Below are positions 26,701-36,321 of a stretch of 64,000 bases of DNA, piece by piece. The position numbers and the translations under genes were made by a program. Source of the DNA: Bryobacteraceae bacterium (lineage in GTDB: Bacteria > Acidobacteriota > Terriglobia > Bryobacterales > Bryobacteraceae); NCBI GenBank assembly GCA_029975915.1, contig JARKOC010000542.1, forward strand, positions 241,226 through 305,225. Direction: 5' to 3'. The notes under the pieces are model-generated. The model did not search any database and had not been told where the DNA came from. It was given only the letters and a program-made list of their open reading frames with translations. The stretch's first letter is position 1, and every line of letters starts with the position of its first letter.

Positions 26701-29493
26701 CTACGAAACCGTGTAGGTGAATCCTCCATTTTCGGTCGTGGACACATGGAACGCGGCGGGTTTTTCTCCCTCCGCCATCCTGGACAACAACTGCCGGGAG
26801 ATATCCGGCAGCAGGGTGTTTGTGAGAATGTTGTCTACGTTGCGCGCGCCGCTTTCCACTTCAGTGCAGCGGTTGGCGACTTCCTGGACCACCGCATCGT
26901 CCCAGGTGAGTTTGATCCGGTGGTTTTCATGCATGCGGCGCTGAACTTTGCCGAGCTTCAGCTTGATGATCACCTTCAGGGCTTCGTCGCGGATCGGGTA
27001 GTAAGGCACCAGCACCATTCGCCCGAGGAAAGCCGGCTTAAAGATCTTGTCGAGTTCCGGTTTCAGCGCCTTGATGAGGCCGGCGGGTGTGGGAGCTGTC
27101 TCCGGATCGGCCACCAGCTTCATCATCGAATCGGTGGCGGCATTCGACGTGAGCAGGATGATCGTGTTCTTGAAATCGATCTCCCGCCCTTCTCCGTCTT
27201 CCATCATTCCCTTGTCGAAGACCTGGTAGAACAGCTCGAGCACGTCGGGATGCGCCTTCTCCACCTCATCCAGCAGAACGACCGAGTACGGACGCCTGCG
27301 GACAGCCTCGGTCAGGACACCGCCTTCGCCGTAGCCAACGTATCCGGGAGGCGATCCCTTCAGAGTGGAGACGGTATGCGCTTCCTGGAACTCGGACATA
27401 TTGATGGTGATCAGGCTCTTCTCACCGCCGTAGTAGATATCCGCCAAAGCAAGCGCGGTTTCGGTCTTTCCGACGCCGCTTGGCCCGATGAGCATGAAAA
27501 CGCCGATTGGGCGGTTGGGATCGTCCAGGCTGGCCTTGTTGGTCTGGATGCGCTGGGCGAGCTGGTCGAGGGCGTGGTCCTGGCCGATGACCCGCTGTCC
27601 GAGGATCTTCGCCAGGTTGAGCGTGGTGTTGATTTCATCCTTCAGCATCTTGCCGACGGGAATGCCGGTCCAGGCTGAGATGACCTGACTGACGATCTGG
27701 CTGTCCACGCAAACACGCATCAAGGGCGTTTCGCCCTGGAGCGCGTTCAGTTCATCCTCGAGCTTTGCCAACTCCTGCTTCGCGTCGAGGGCAGCCGCCG
27801 GACCGGTCGCGGCTTCCCCGGCTGCCTCAGGGACGCCAGCCTGCTCACCACCGGTATCTTTCACGGCAGGCGTTTCCGCCAGTTCGGGCTCCTGGGTTTG
27901 CGCCTCCGCGATCTCCTGCGCGACTTGCTGCATGGCCGCATCGACAGCTTTGCGCGACTTCGCCGACTCCTCGAGCGTCTGGCGCAACTCGCGCATCCTT
28001 TTGACGAGATCGCTTTCCTTGGTCCACCGGTCGTTAAGAGCCGCCAACTCGGCCTCGGCCGCGGCTTTCCGGTTGGTGACATCCTCGATGCGTTGCGAGT
28101 GGTCGGCGCCGGCCGCGGCTTCGCGTTCGAGCACGCGGATCTGAACGGCAAGGTCGTCGATCTCTCGCGTCAAGTCCTCAATCGCCGCCGGAGTCGCATT
28201 CTGTCCCAGGGCTAGCCGCGCGCAGGCCGTATCTAGGATGCTGACAGCCTTATCAGGCAGTTGCCTTCCTGCGATGTAGCGGTGCGACAGGCTGACCGCA
28301 GCGGCGACTGCTTCATCGAGGATGCGTACATTGTGATGGCGCTCAAGTGACGAAACAAGGCCGCGCAACATTACCGCGCAAACCGCCTCGCTCGGCTCCT
28401 CCACCTTCACGACTTGGAAGCGGCGGGCGAGGGCGGCATCTTTCTCGAAGTACTTTTTGTATTCCGCCCAAGTGGTCGCGGCGATGGTACGCAGCTCGCC
28501 ACGCGCCAGCGCGGGCTTCAGCAGGTTGGCCGCATCGCCCTGCCCCTCCGCGCCTCCCGCGCCGATCATGGTGTGGGCCTCATCAATGAAGAGGATGATC
28601 GGCGTTGGAGACGACTTCACCTCTTCGATCAATCCCTTGAGGCGGTTCTCAAACTCTCCTTTGACGCCCGCGCCGGCCTGCAGCAAGGCGAGGTCCAGCC
28701 TGCGGATGGCAACATTCCTCAAAGGCGGCGGCACGTCGCCTCGAGCCACGCGAAGGGCGAAACCCTCGACAACAGCGGTTTTTCCAACGCCAGCCTCACC
28801 AGTGAGAATGGGGTTGTTCTGGCGGCGGCGCATGAGGATGTCGATGATCTGGCGGATCTCTGCGTCGCGCCCGAGTACCGGATCGAGTTTGCCGCTGCGC
28901 GCCTGTTCGGTGACATCGATGGTGAACTGGTCGAGGTTTTCTGTCTTGCCCCCGCCCCGAACCCTGGCGGGACCTTCCACGCCACCTTCTTCCTCTTCCT
29001 CCACCTCGCCGCCGGTGTCTTCGGAAGTTCCGGAGACGATAGACAGGAACTCCGCACGCAGATCGGACGGCACAATGCGGCCGATCTCGCGGCTGGACTC
29101 GCGAACCAGGCGCCAGAGATTCGGCGCCTGGGTGAGCGCCAGAATCGCGTGGCCTGTGCGGATGGAACGGGCCCCGAACTCAAGGGAGCCGAGCGTCCAA
29201 CCATCGGTGAACATCTGCATGAGATCCGGACTGAAGGCGGGTGTCCGTGAGTTGCCGCGCTTGAATTTGTCCAGACTCTTGTTCAGTTCGGCGCCCAGTC
29301 TCGACGGATCGATTCCGAAGTGGTGGAAGATCTTCGAGCTGTCGTCGTCGGTGTTTTCGAGCAGCCGGATCAGGAAATGCTCGATCTCGACGTTATAGTG
29401 CGTCCGCGCCACGCACAATCCGGCAGCGGACTCCAATGTCTGCCTGCACGTGTCGTTCAGCTTCGAGATCAAGGACTTGAGATTTGCAGCCAT
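26701..29493 (-). CDS. tssH: T6SS ATPase ClpV (TssH)
   Basis: This 930-residue AAA+ disaggregase remodels contracted TssB/TssC sheaths. It has an N-domain (about 1-150), a first ATPase module with Walker A GEAGVGKT (232-239) and Walker B LFIDEA (301-306), a coiled-coil middle domain (about 440-590) and a second module with GPSGVGKT (670-677) and VVLLDE (738-743). Two acidic or low-complexity stretches are notable: Glu-rich 160-172 after the N-domain, and an Ala/Glu/Pro-rich insert at about 530-572 inside the middle domain. It starts 4 bases after tssG. Confidence 0.96.
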   Translation of the reverse strand: MAANLKSLISKLNDTCRQTLESAAGLCVARTHYNVEIEHFLIRLLENTDDDSSKIFHHFGIDPSRLGAELNKSLDKFKRGNSRTPAFSPDLMQMFTDGWTLGSLEFGARSIRTGHAILALTQAPNLWRLVRESSREIGRIVPSDLRAEFLSIVSGTSEDTGGEVEEEEEGGVEGPARVRGGGKTENLDQFTIDVTEQARSGKLDPVLGRDAEIRQIIDILMRRRQNNPILTGEAGVGKTAVVEGFALRVARGDVPPPLRNVAIRRLDLALLQAGAGVKGEFENRLKGLIEEVKSSPTPIILFIDEAHTMIGAGGAEGQGDAANLLKPALARGELRTIAATTWAEYKKYFEKDAALARRFQVVKVEEPSEAVCAVMLRGLVSSLERHHNVRILDEAVAAAVSLSHRYIAGRQLPDKAVSILDTACARLALGQNATPAAIEDLTREIDDLAVQIRVLEREAAAGADHSQRIEDVTNRKAAAEAELAALNDRWTKESDLVKRMRELRQTLEESAKSRKAVDAAMQQVAQEIAEAQTQEPELAETPAVKDTGGEQAGVPEAAGEAATGPAAALDAKQELAKLEDELNALQGETPLMRVCVDSQIVSQVISAWTGIPVGKMLKDEINTTLNLAKILGQRVIGQDHALDQLAQRIQTNKASLDDPNRPIGVFMLIGPSGVGKTETALALADIYYGGEKSLITINMSEFQEAHTVSTLKGSPPGYVGYGEGGVLTEAVRRRPYSVVLLDEVEKAHPDVLELFYQVFDKGMMEDGEGREIDFKNTIILLTSNAATDSMMKLVADPETAPTPAGLIKALKPELDKIFKPAFLGRMVLVPYYPIRDEALKVIIKLKLGKVQRRMHENHRIKLTWDDAVVQEVANRCTEVESGARNVDNILTNTLLPDISRQLLSRMAEGEKPAAFHVSTTENGGFTYTVS

Positions 29494-29497
29494 GGGT

Positions 29498-30523
29498 TCA
29501 ATTCTCCTCTTGCAGCCGGAACATGGTTTCGTCCGGGTCTTTCGCCAGGGGCTTCCTTCGAGCCCAACTCAGCCATCCCAGCCGTGGGGCAGCCGCACCC
29601 ACGGCCCCCAACTGGCACTTTGGGGCCTCTTCACGGCGCAGCACCAGTTGGATTTCAAAGTCAATATCCTGACCCGCATAGAAGCGGCACATCGCCTGCA
29701 GCCGCGGAAAGGCCGCTCCGTCGGGCAGAAATTCAAGGTACTTCTCCAGCGTCATCGGGCCAAGCCGGAGACGCACCGCGGACTGAGGGTCCCAGACCTC
29801 ATCCCCAGCCACGGCCCCGCCGCCGAGCATGCTGGATTCGGTGCCTTCGACGTCTTCGTCCACCAGGCGGCAAAGCATTTCGGGGTCGAGGGGACGCCAG
29901 AATCCGAGGAACTGCACGACCTCCACATCGACTTCAAAGTAGTCTTCGAGGATCTGCTTCAGCCCCTGGGCAGAGCGCGGCTTCTGGCTGAGCAGACCGG
30001 CATAGTAAATGAAGGCCCGGTCGTCGACGGGTTGCCGGCCGCGTAGTCCGGGCGTGCCAAGACCAGCGATATCGAGCAGGTTGTGAGTCAGCCCGGCGAT
30101 TTCACCGCGCTCATAGGGGACGGTGAAGCGATACTTTTCCCAGCAGCGGTAAAAGAGCGAGATGATGCGGTGGTTGAACAGGTCAAGGAAGTCGGCCAGC
30201 GTGTTGTCCCGCAGCCGAATACGTTGGATGACGTAGGCCGTGTAGAAAACGGGCAACTCGCCAACTGGGCCTGTCAGCCCCATGAAGTTGACCGTCATCT
30301 TGGGCGGCGCATCCTCGCGGAACTCCAGGTTGTGAATCTGGCTGGCGGGGAAGCCCAGACTCTGGCGCGATGAGAAACGGACGGCTTCATCCGACGGACT
30401 TGCGAAGCGGCCAACCACGCTCTGGCTGCCCGAAACAAGTTGCAGCAGGCGGACGGCTTGAAAGAACCGGAACTCCTGCGGCGTCTCCGACAATCTCTGC
30501 GGCAGCAGGCTCGAGACGCTCAT
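29498..30523 (-). CDS. tssG: T6SS baseplate protein TssG
   Basis: This 341-residue baseplate wedge component of the TssG/ImpH/VasB family has the N-terminal FRFFQAVRLLQLV, then VNFMGLTGPVGELPVFYTAYV (about residues 77-97), which is the hallmark of the family, and a C-terminal region with GDEVWDPQSAVRLRLGPM. TssG wraps with two TssF copies and TssE in the wedge. Its start overlaps the tssF stop (ATGA), indicating coupled translation. Confidence 0.95.
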   Translation of the reverse strand: MSVSSLLPQRLSETPQEFRFFQAVRLLQLVSGSQSVVGRFASPSDEAVRFSSRQSLGFPASQIHNLEFREDAPPKMTVNFMGLTGPVGELPVFYTAYVIQRIRLRDNTLADFLDLFNHRIISLFYRCWEKYRFTVPYERGEIAGLTHNLLDIAGLGTPGLRGRQPVDDRAFIYYAGLLSQKPRSAQGLKQILEDYFEVDVEVVQFLGFWRPLDPEMLCRLVDEDVEGTESSMLGGGAVAGDEVWDPQSAVRLRLGPMTLEKYLEFLPDGAAFPRLQAMCRFYAGQDIDFEIQLVLRREEAPKCQLGAVGAAAPRLGWLSWARRKPLAKDPDETMFRLQEEN

Positions 30524-32367
30524 AGCAGGATCCCCTGTCCGGCGCGCGCCGGCCAGCGCCGCACGATGCCTCGCTTGCGTTGCAGGCTCCTCAACTCAAG
30601 CTGGCTGAAGCTGTTCAACGAGGTGTACAAGCCAAGGAACCGTTCCATCACACAGCCGAAGATGTAAGCGCCGGCCCCGACGAAGTACTCCTCATCGAGG
30701 GTAATCGTGACCCGTGTACCCCGCACAAACGAAAGTCCCGCCTCGCTGGCGACTCGAGCAAACTGGCGTTTGCTCTCAACGGCCGAGACGCCGTCGATCT
30801 GCCGGTCGAATGATCCGCTCGACATCGGTGCGTAGAGCCTTAAGATCTCCTGCAATGCTTCTTTGCCTTCCTCGACGATGGAAAGGTAGTTCAGCGACAG
30901 ATGCGAGATCAACCGCCAGAACGCCGCCGATCCGATGGCTGGCCGGATGGTGTTGGTCGGCTTGCGCAGGGCGACGATTTTCTCGAAGGGATTGGCTCCT
31001 TCAAGCTCGAAGTCGCCGTGCTCGTTGCCCATCGGCAGCCGCTGTGGCAATTCCCGGTTCGTGCACAGGCACCGTACCGTCAACGTGTCATATTCCGGCA
31101 ATTTCGAGCGCCCTTCGAGGTCGACCATTTGCAGCATGAGTTCCGTGCTGCCATCCACGGCAGCCGCCGATTCGCGCCGCACTGCGTGCCAGAAGAGCCT
31201 TTCCGCGCCTTGCTGCTTGCCGGCGTGGCGGTAAGAGTAGAAAGGCTCGAACTCGACCACCTCCATCGATCGAGGGTTGGTGGCGACGACACTCTCAATG
31301 GAGAATACCTCGAGCATGTCCCGCCGCCGCGCATCGGGCACAACCGGATACTCGGGTTTGGTTTGATCGACCAGGATCGGGTCGGCTGTATGAGGGAACA
31401 GGTTGATGGCCGGAACGCAGTTCAATCTGACCGTCTGAGCGCTGACTCCTAATTGCAGGATCGGTTCCCAATCGGCCCGCTCGCACGGGCTCATCAGAAA
31501 GACGACTTCAACTGCTGGGCCAGCGTCAATCGCTGCGAGTTCATCCAGACCTTCCAGCCTGTAGAAGTGGAACTTCTCCGGGAAGGCGAAGTACTCCTGG
31601 AGGAGCCGGTAACCGGCGAACGATCGTTTCGGGTAGGGAAGCACCGCCTCGCTGTCTTCAAAGCCAAATGGAACCAGCTTGGACGGCGGAAGCGTGAGCG
31701 TCCGTCCTCGCGAGCCGGGCGACACATCGCGTACGAGGATGCGCCTGACATTGTTGCCCAGTAATTCGTAGAGCGGGCAGACCACGCCGGGCTCGCCATG
31801 AAGATGCAGTAGAAGCGACTTGATTTCTAGTTTGCCGAAGCTTGTGTTTGGGCCCGTTTCGATCCGCAGCCGCAAGGCATACGCCGTGTCAGAGGACTTG
31901 ACCGGAGGATCGAGCCGCTCAGGCGTCGTCCATTGGGCTTCGGCCAGTTTCACGGGCCAGATATCCAAATCCGTACAGGTACGGAACTGGCAACGGTAGC
32001 CTTGCACGGGCTTGGCCAGCAACGACGAGTCGCGCGGCATCCGCATTGCCGTGGTCAGTTGCCCCTGTTGCGGGTCGAGGTGAAATTCCGCAATCGTCAT
32101 CGATGGCAACGGGCGTACGAAGTGGGGAAAAAGAATGCCCAGAAGCGATTGGGTAAGTTCCGGAAACTCATCGTCTAGTTTCAGGTGAAGCCGGGCTGCA
32201 AGGAACGCAAAACCCTCCAGGAGCCGTTCCACGTGCGGATCCTCGCAGCGGTTCGGTTCCAGTTGAAGGCGCGCGGCGACTTTCGGATATCTCTGGGCGA
32301 ACTCGGCGCCGAGCCGGCGCATGTAGGCCAACTCGCGCTCGTAGTAATTCAGCAGTTCGTCACGCAC
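30520..32367 (-). CDS. tssF: T6SS baseplate protein TssF
   Basis: The 615-residue protein begins with the typical LLNYYERELAYMRRLGAEFA and continues with EDPHVERLLEGFAFLAARLHLKLDDEFPEL, family signatures of TssF/ImpG/VasA. It is the larger wedge component binding TssG, TssE and the TssK adaptor. Length is normal. It overlaps tssE by 8 bases upstream and tssG downstream by 4. Confidence 0.95.
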   Translation of the reverse strand: MRDELLNYYERELAYMRRLGAEFAQRYPKVAARLQLEPNRCEDPHVERLLEGFAFLAARLHLKLDDEFPELTQSLLGILFPHFVRPLPSMTIAEFHLDPQQGQLTTAMRMPRDSSLLAKPVQGYRCQFRTCTDLDIWPVKLAEAQWTTPERLDPPVKSSDTAYALRLRIETGPNTSFGKLEIKSLLLHLHGEPGVVCPLYELLGNNVRRILVRDVSPGSRGRTLTLPPSKLVPFGFEDSEAVLPYPKRSFAGYRLLQEYFAFPEKFHFYRLEGLDELAAIDAGPAVEVVFLMSPCERADWEPILQLGVSAQTVRLNCVPAINLFPHTADPILVDQTKPEYPVVPDARRRDMLEVFSIESVVATNPRSMEVVEFEPFYSYRHAGKQQGAERLFWHAVRRESAAAVDGSTELMLQMVDLEGRSKLPEYDTLTVRCLCTNRELPQRLPMGNEHGDFELEGANPFEKIVALRKPTNTIRPAIGSAAFWRLISHLSLNYLSIVEEGKEALQEILRLYAPMSSGSFDRQIDGVSAVESKRQFARVASEAGLSFVRGTRVTITLDEEYFVGAGAYIFGCVMERFLGLYTSLNSFSQLELRSLQRKRGIVRRWPARAGQGILL

Positions 32368-32854
32368 CGGCTCCTCCTTCGACCGTGTAGTTGCCGCTGG
32401 CGAGTTCCAGCGTCGTGTCGAACTGGATGCGCTCGGGACCGGTGTCGATCATGAGAACACCCTCGATCTGGAACCTCAGTATCCGGTTCGTACCCGCAAG
32501 AGGGATCATGCTGACGATCACATTGGAAAGTCTGGGCTCGAACTTGGCCACGGCCTCCTCGAGAAGGTGCGCCAGTAAGCCCTGGTCCTGCGACGAGCCC
32601 AAAGAGTATGTCGTAAGATCCGGCAGCCCGTATTGATACAAGGAGTACTGGACTTCCGTCATCCAATCCTCGGGATCCTCGATCTGCCGCCGGGTGTTGA
32701 GGAGCCATTCTAAATCACGCCGCAACGACGCCTTTATCGCCCGGACCAGTTGCGCCCTGCTTGGTCTCGCCTCCTGGCGGTTGTTTGGCTCGTCGTCGGT
32801 CAGGCGGTCCAGCAGGGCGGGCAGAATCTCCTCTCGTTCTTTCCAATCCGCCAT
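32360..32854 (-). CDS. tssE: T6SS baseplate protein TssE (gp25-like)
   Basis: This 164-residue homologue of phage gp25 starts sheath polymerisation on the baseplate. The conserved SLRRDLEWLLNTRR is at about residues 43-56, followed by the core SLYQYGLPDLTTYSL and the C-terminal strands typical of GPW/gp25 proteins. It lies 19 bases after tssA and overlaps tssF. Confidence 0.93.
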   Translation of the reverse strand: MADWKEREEILPALLDRLTDDEPNNRQEARPSRAQLVRAIKASLRRDLEWLLNTRRQIEDPEDWMTEVQYSLYQYGLPDLTTYSLGSSQDQGLLAHLLEEAVAKFEPRLSNVIVSMIPLAGTNRILRFQIEGVLMIDTGPERIQFDTTLELASGNYTVEGGAGA

Positions 32855-32873
32855 GTGCCGTTCCTCGACCCGT

Positions 32874-34841
32874 CTAGCCTAACTCGAATGCCCGGACCGG
32901 GTCCAGACGGCAGACCGTGGCATAGATCCGCTGGCGTTCGTCGCCGTCGATACCCAACTCCTGGAGGCACCGGTAATACAGCACCAGTGGATCGACCACC
33001 ACGGCGGCCGGTTCCCAGTCCTCCAGACGCCGTTCAAAAAGTTCGGCTGTCACTTCTTTGAGGATTGGGAATGCCACCGCCGCCCGTCCGGCCTGCATGA
33101 GGATTTGGGCTTGCTCGACTTTCCACTGGAAACGGGCTCGTCCGCTCGTCTCAAGTTTCATCTGCCGGGCGACAATCGCCAACGCCACCTCATGCCGTCC
33201 CTTTTTGACTGCCTCACGGATCAACTCCTCCGGCGTAGGCTCGGTAGTCGCGGGGGCAACTCGGCGGCCCTCCCCGCTTGAGATGCCCTGTTGGGCGAAA
33301 AACTCTCGCGTTTGCGGGCTGGCTGCCGGCGTGTCGTCATCGAGCGACGAGTTCATTAAATCCGGGTATTCAGCCAGCAGCGCTCTCAAGTCTTCTCTGA
33401 TAGCGTCGGCCGCCTTTGCGTACTCCGCTCCCAGCGCCTCAAGCGCCAAAAGCGTGTAGCGTTGAATGTCGAGCCAGCCCCGGCCAGCCTCGCTGGCCAT
33501 CGCCTCTTCGGACGCTTCGAGGAGCTTCTCCCAGTCAGGTTCGAGAGACAGTCTCTTGAGCGTTTGCCTCACCTCCAGCGGCGCCGCGGCCAGCAGAGCC
33601 CAATTGGGGGTTGGACCAGACGATCGCAATTCACCCCACCGCCAGCCTCTCAACAGGAGATACGACGCTGGGCTGGTCGGGTCCTGAGCGCGCAAATACT
33701 TGGCAGCCGCTGCGATGCGGTGCGAACAGTCCTCTGGGCTGTCCGGATCCACGCCGTAGCTTGACGAGGAGTAAGAAGGGCGATTGCTCTCGTACGGCGC
33801 GTACTGGGGTTCCGTCTCCTGGATGGCCGATGAGCCGCCGCCAAACGGGTCACTCTGCGACGAGCCGCCAAACGGTTCAGAAGGCGGCTCCTCAACTGCG
33901 GCGGCGGTGTCGGAGCCAAACGGATCCGGCGATGACGAATCGGACCCGAACGGGTCGCTGGAGGTGGATGCAAATGGGTCGGACGACGAGGCGAACGGGT
34001 CGGATGAAGAACCGAACGGATCGCTTGAGGCAGCAGGCGTGGCAGCCTGCTTGCGCTGTTGGGCCGGGGCGCCTCCCATCTCTTCCTTGCGCTGTTTGAG
34101 GATTCTGACTGAGTTCGCGATCTCCGCCAGGCAGTCTTTGATGGGACGGAAGTTCGGTGCGTTGTCTCCGAACTTGTCATTACAGAGGTTGTCCAACGTC
34201 TCAATCGCTTCCGTACACTCCGCCAGCAATGCCTTCTGCTCGTCAAAGAACGTGCTCTGCGTCTGACGCAGCGCCTCGTTCATGTCTTCGGGTGTGGTCT
34301 TGCCGTCCTGCACCGCCAGCGATCGCTGTCTGGATTTGGTTTCGTCGCTGGACGCTTCCTCCTCAGTCGGGACCGTAGTCGATTCCTTGTACTGATACCA
34401 GTCCAGCCCAGTGCTGGTGATGGGCGTCCGCCGCAGGGGAACTTCAAGCTTGGTTGAGACATAGAGCAAGGGAACGGCGCGCATCTCGCTGTCACCGTCC
34501 TCGAGTTCCGGGTGAATGGTGTCCCAGAACTGTTCCAACAGGGCAGTGATGAGGCCGATTCCGTCCAGGAAACCCGCAAATCCTTCCCGGTGCGTCTCCG
34601 ACTCAACGAGCCAGGCCGCCAGTTGCAGGTCCTTGCTCTGTTTGATCAGCGCATCGGAGCACAACTTTGCCACTTTCGGCCAGTCGGCGACTTTTCTCTC
34701 AGTCGCCCACACGCCTTGAGAGATATCCTCTTCCTCGCGCGCGGCCTCTTTGATTTGCGTGTAGATGGGCGCGTAGCGCAGATTTTCCCCGCTCGGATTC
34801 TCTCCAGCGATCGGTTTCAGGATGTCGTCACGCGAGATCAT
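32874..34841 (-). CDS. tssA: T6SS protein TssA with SDPFGS-repeat linker
   Basis: This is a 655-residue TssA with the ImpA N-terminal domain (about residues 1-250: GENPSGENLRYAPIY, then WPKVAKLCSDALIKQSKDLQLAAWLVE). TssA docks on the baseplate and caps the growing tube and sheath. Between N- and C-terminal domains lies an unusual disordered linker (about 270-335) with seven variants of the motif S-D-P-F-G/A-S. The C-terminal domain (about 365-655) is helical. The start overlaps tagJ by 14 bases. Confidence 0.92.
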   Translation of the reverse strand: MISRDDILKPIAGENPSGENLRYAPIYTQIKEAAREEEDISQGVWATERKVADWPKVAKLCSDALIKQSKDLQLAAWLVESETHREGFAGFLDGIGLITALLEQFWDTIHPELEDGDSEMRAVPLLYVSTKLEVPLRRTPITSTGLDWYQYKESTTVPTEEEASSDETKSRQRSLAVQDGKTTPEDMNEALRQTQSTFFDEQKALLAECTEAIETLDNLCNDKFGDNAPNFRPIKDCLAEIANSVRILKQRKEEMGGAPAQQRKQAATPAASSDPFGSSSDPFASSSDPFASTSSDPFGSDSSSPDPFGSDTAAAVEEPPSEPFGGSSQSDPFGGGSSAIQETEPQYAPYESNRPSYSSSSYGVDPDSPEDCSHRIAAAAKYLRAQDPTSPASYLLLRGWRWGELRSSGPTPNWALLAAAPLEVRQTLKRLSLEPDWEKLLEASEEAMASEAGRGWLDIQRYTLLALEALGAEYAKAADAIREDLRALLAEYPDLMNSSLDDDTPAASPQTREFFAQQGISSGEGRRVAPATTEPTPEELIREAVKKGRHEVALAIVARQMKLETSGRARFQWKVEQAQILMQAGRAAVAFPILKEVTAELFERRLEDWEPAAVVVDPLVLYYRCLQELGIDGDERQRIYATVCRLDPVRAFELG

Positions 34842-35556
34842 CGGTCTCCCCGTCTTCCGGCGGGCCGATGGTTAACGTTCTGATCTCAAGCAGCGGAACT
34901 TCTTCACCATCGACCAGCAGCAGTTTCTGGCCGAACGGGACGCTTGCGCCATTTGCTTCACCCCAGACAGTCATCCTGCCCAGTCGGACCTGATCGTCCG
35001 GGTAGGCAGAGGTCTGCGGAGCTAACACGGGTAGCAATACCTCTCCCAATTCGAAGTCTTTGCACTCAGGACCCGTCCTCACCTTTGCCGGCGCCCACAA
35101 GAGGTCGCGCAGCTTCTTGGGCTGTTCCATGTGTATGGAGCGAATGTGCTGGAACGGCAGCCACATATACTCCCCGGCTGCGAAGACCTCCAGTTTTGGC
35201 CCGATCCGTGGATCGGCGTCTTCGATTTCTTCAAAGGCCACCCCGTTGAGCGTACCAGGCGGAGCGGTCGCGGAGCCGCCGGCCAGAGGTAGCGATCCGC
35301 TGGAGAACATTTCGGCCCGGGTTCTCTCGGCGTGCATTGCGCCGTGGTAGAGCAATGCGCCAACTTCCTTGTCCTTGCCGCCCTCGGCGAGAATCTTTAA
35401 GTGCTTCTCGGCGCGATCGTAGTCGCCGGCAAAACAGAGCAGCTCGAATAGAAACGTCCGCAGCCGCAGGTTCGACGGATCATCGCGCAATTGCACGCCA
35501 GCCGCCTCGATGGCGGCGCCTAACTGACCTTCCCGGTAAAGCTGTTGGGGATTCAT
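34828..35556 (-). CDS. tagJ: T6SS accessory protein TagJ (ImpE family)
   Basis: The 242-residue protein of the ImpE/SciE/TagJ family begins with a TPR-like start (QLYREGQLGAAIEA, RTFLFELLCFAGDYDRAEKHL) followed by a beta-rich C-terminal half (EYMWLPFQHIRSIHME, RDLLWAPAKVRT). TagJ binds the TssB N-terminal helix in some systems and is thought to assist sheath handling by ClpV. It is the first gene after the hcp pair, separated from hcp1 by 264 bases without a gene. Confidence 0.9.
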   Translation of the reverse strand: MNPQQLYREGQLGAAIEAAGVQLRDDPSNLRLRTFLFELLCFAGDYDRAEKHLKILAEGGKDKEVGALLYHGAMHAERTRAEMFSSGSLPLAGGSATAPPGTLNGVAFEEIEDADPRIGPKLEVFAAGEYMWLPFQHIRSIHMEQPKKLRDLLWAPAKVRTGPECKDFELGEVLLPVLAPQTSAYPDDQVRLGRMTVWGEANGASVPFGQKLLLVDGEEVPLLEIRTLTIGPPEDGETDDLA

Positions 35557-35767
35557 AGCGACTCAGATCTGGGCCGCAATCATCACAAACCGGCGCCCTT
35601 TCGGGCTCCCGGCTCTGGCTGGATTGCCGCCACGGTTCTTAACTCCCACACACCAACGCCCCGCCACCCCAAAGAGCGGCCGGGCCGCATATCCAACACT
35701 AGGATACGAAGGGGACGCAATCTCCAGCGCACGGATGACCATCCCGCGGTTCCCGCACGCGCGGACG

Positions 35768-35801
35768 GCGCGGCAGCCCCGGACTTCGGGGCCGGCCGCG
35801 C
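35768..35801 (-). other. Strong hairpin downstream of the hcp genes
   Basis: A two-part stem (7 bp, 35768-35774 with 35795-35801; inner CCCCG/CGGGG) lies 20 bases beyond the hcp1 stop on the minus strand. There is no T-tract. It may act as an incomplete terminator or block 3'-5' decay of the hcp mRNA. The rest of the 264-base hcp1-tagJ gap shows nothing I can name. Confidence 0.45.
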
Positions 35802-35820
35802 TACTGCCGAACCGCACTGG

Positions 35821-36303
35821 TTAGACCTTGGTCATCCGGGCCATGTCGTAACCGGCCTGGACCATGCCCTCCTTCGTGCCGTCTTCCTTCATTGCCGACA
35901 ACTGGAAGAACGCCTTGGAGAAGTTGATCGATCCGTTCTCCACCGGCACGCCAGAATCTCCAGCGCCACCCCCTGTTTGGAAGGAGCTGACAATGCAGTG
36001 CTCGAACTTGAAATCGAGCACCACCTGGTTTTCCGGCATCCTTACCATGAGGACCTTGATCTCCTTGAAGACCTGGCCCTTACAGCAGGCTTCAAAGAGC
36101 TTGGGCGTTGCCTTATCGGTGATCTTGGTGAAGTGGAAGTCCTGCATCTGCACCTTGCCGCCAATCAGGCCGCCTCCGCGCTCGGCTTGCCCGGACGTCG
36201 AACTCCCCCAACTCCATCCGTCCAGGTGGATCCAGTCTTGGAAGTTCTTCTGTGTCGCTTCGCCTGGGATCCCATCAATCTTCATGTACGCATCCATCGC
36301 CAT
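35821..36303 (-). CDS. tssD: T6SS tube protein Hcp (copy 1)
   Basis: This 160-residue Hcp-family ring protein forms the expelled inner tube. Family features include AYMKIDGIPGEA at the N-terminus, MQDFHFTKITDKATPKLF in the middle and a beta-barrel C-terminus. It is 18 bases downstream of a second, clearly different Hcp gene. The extended loop differs between the copies, which suggests different cargo or different tube partners. Confidence 0.94.
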   Translation of the reverse strand: MAMDAYMKIDGIPGEATQKNFQDWIHLDGWSWGSSTSGQAERGGGLIGGKVQMQDFHFTKITDKATPKLFEACCKGQVFKEIKVLMVRMPENQVVLDFKFEHCIVSSFQTGGGAGDSGVPVENGSINFSKAFFQLSAMKEDGTKEGMVQAGYDMARMTKV

Positions 36304-36321
36304 AGGTCATTTCCTCCTTGT

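Noticed and set aside
35563..35817. 84-residue frame between hcp1 and tagJ
   Set aside because: Contains the strong hairpin, has no ribosome binding site and no family resemblance.
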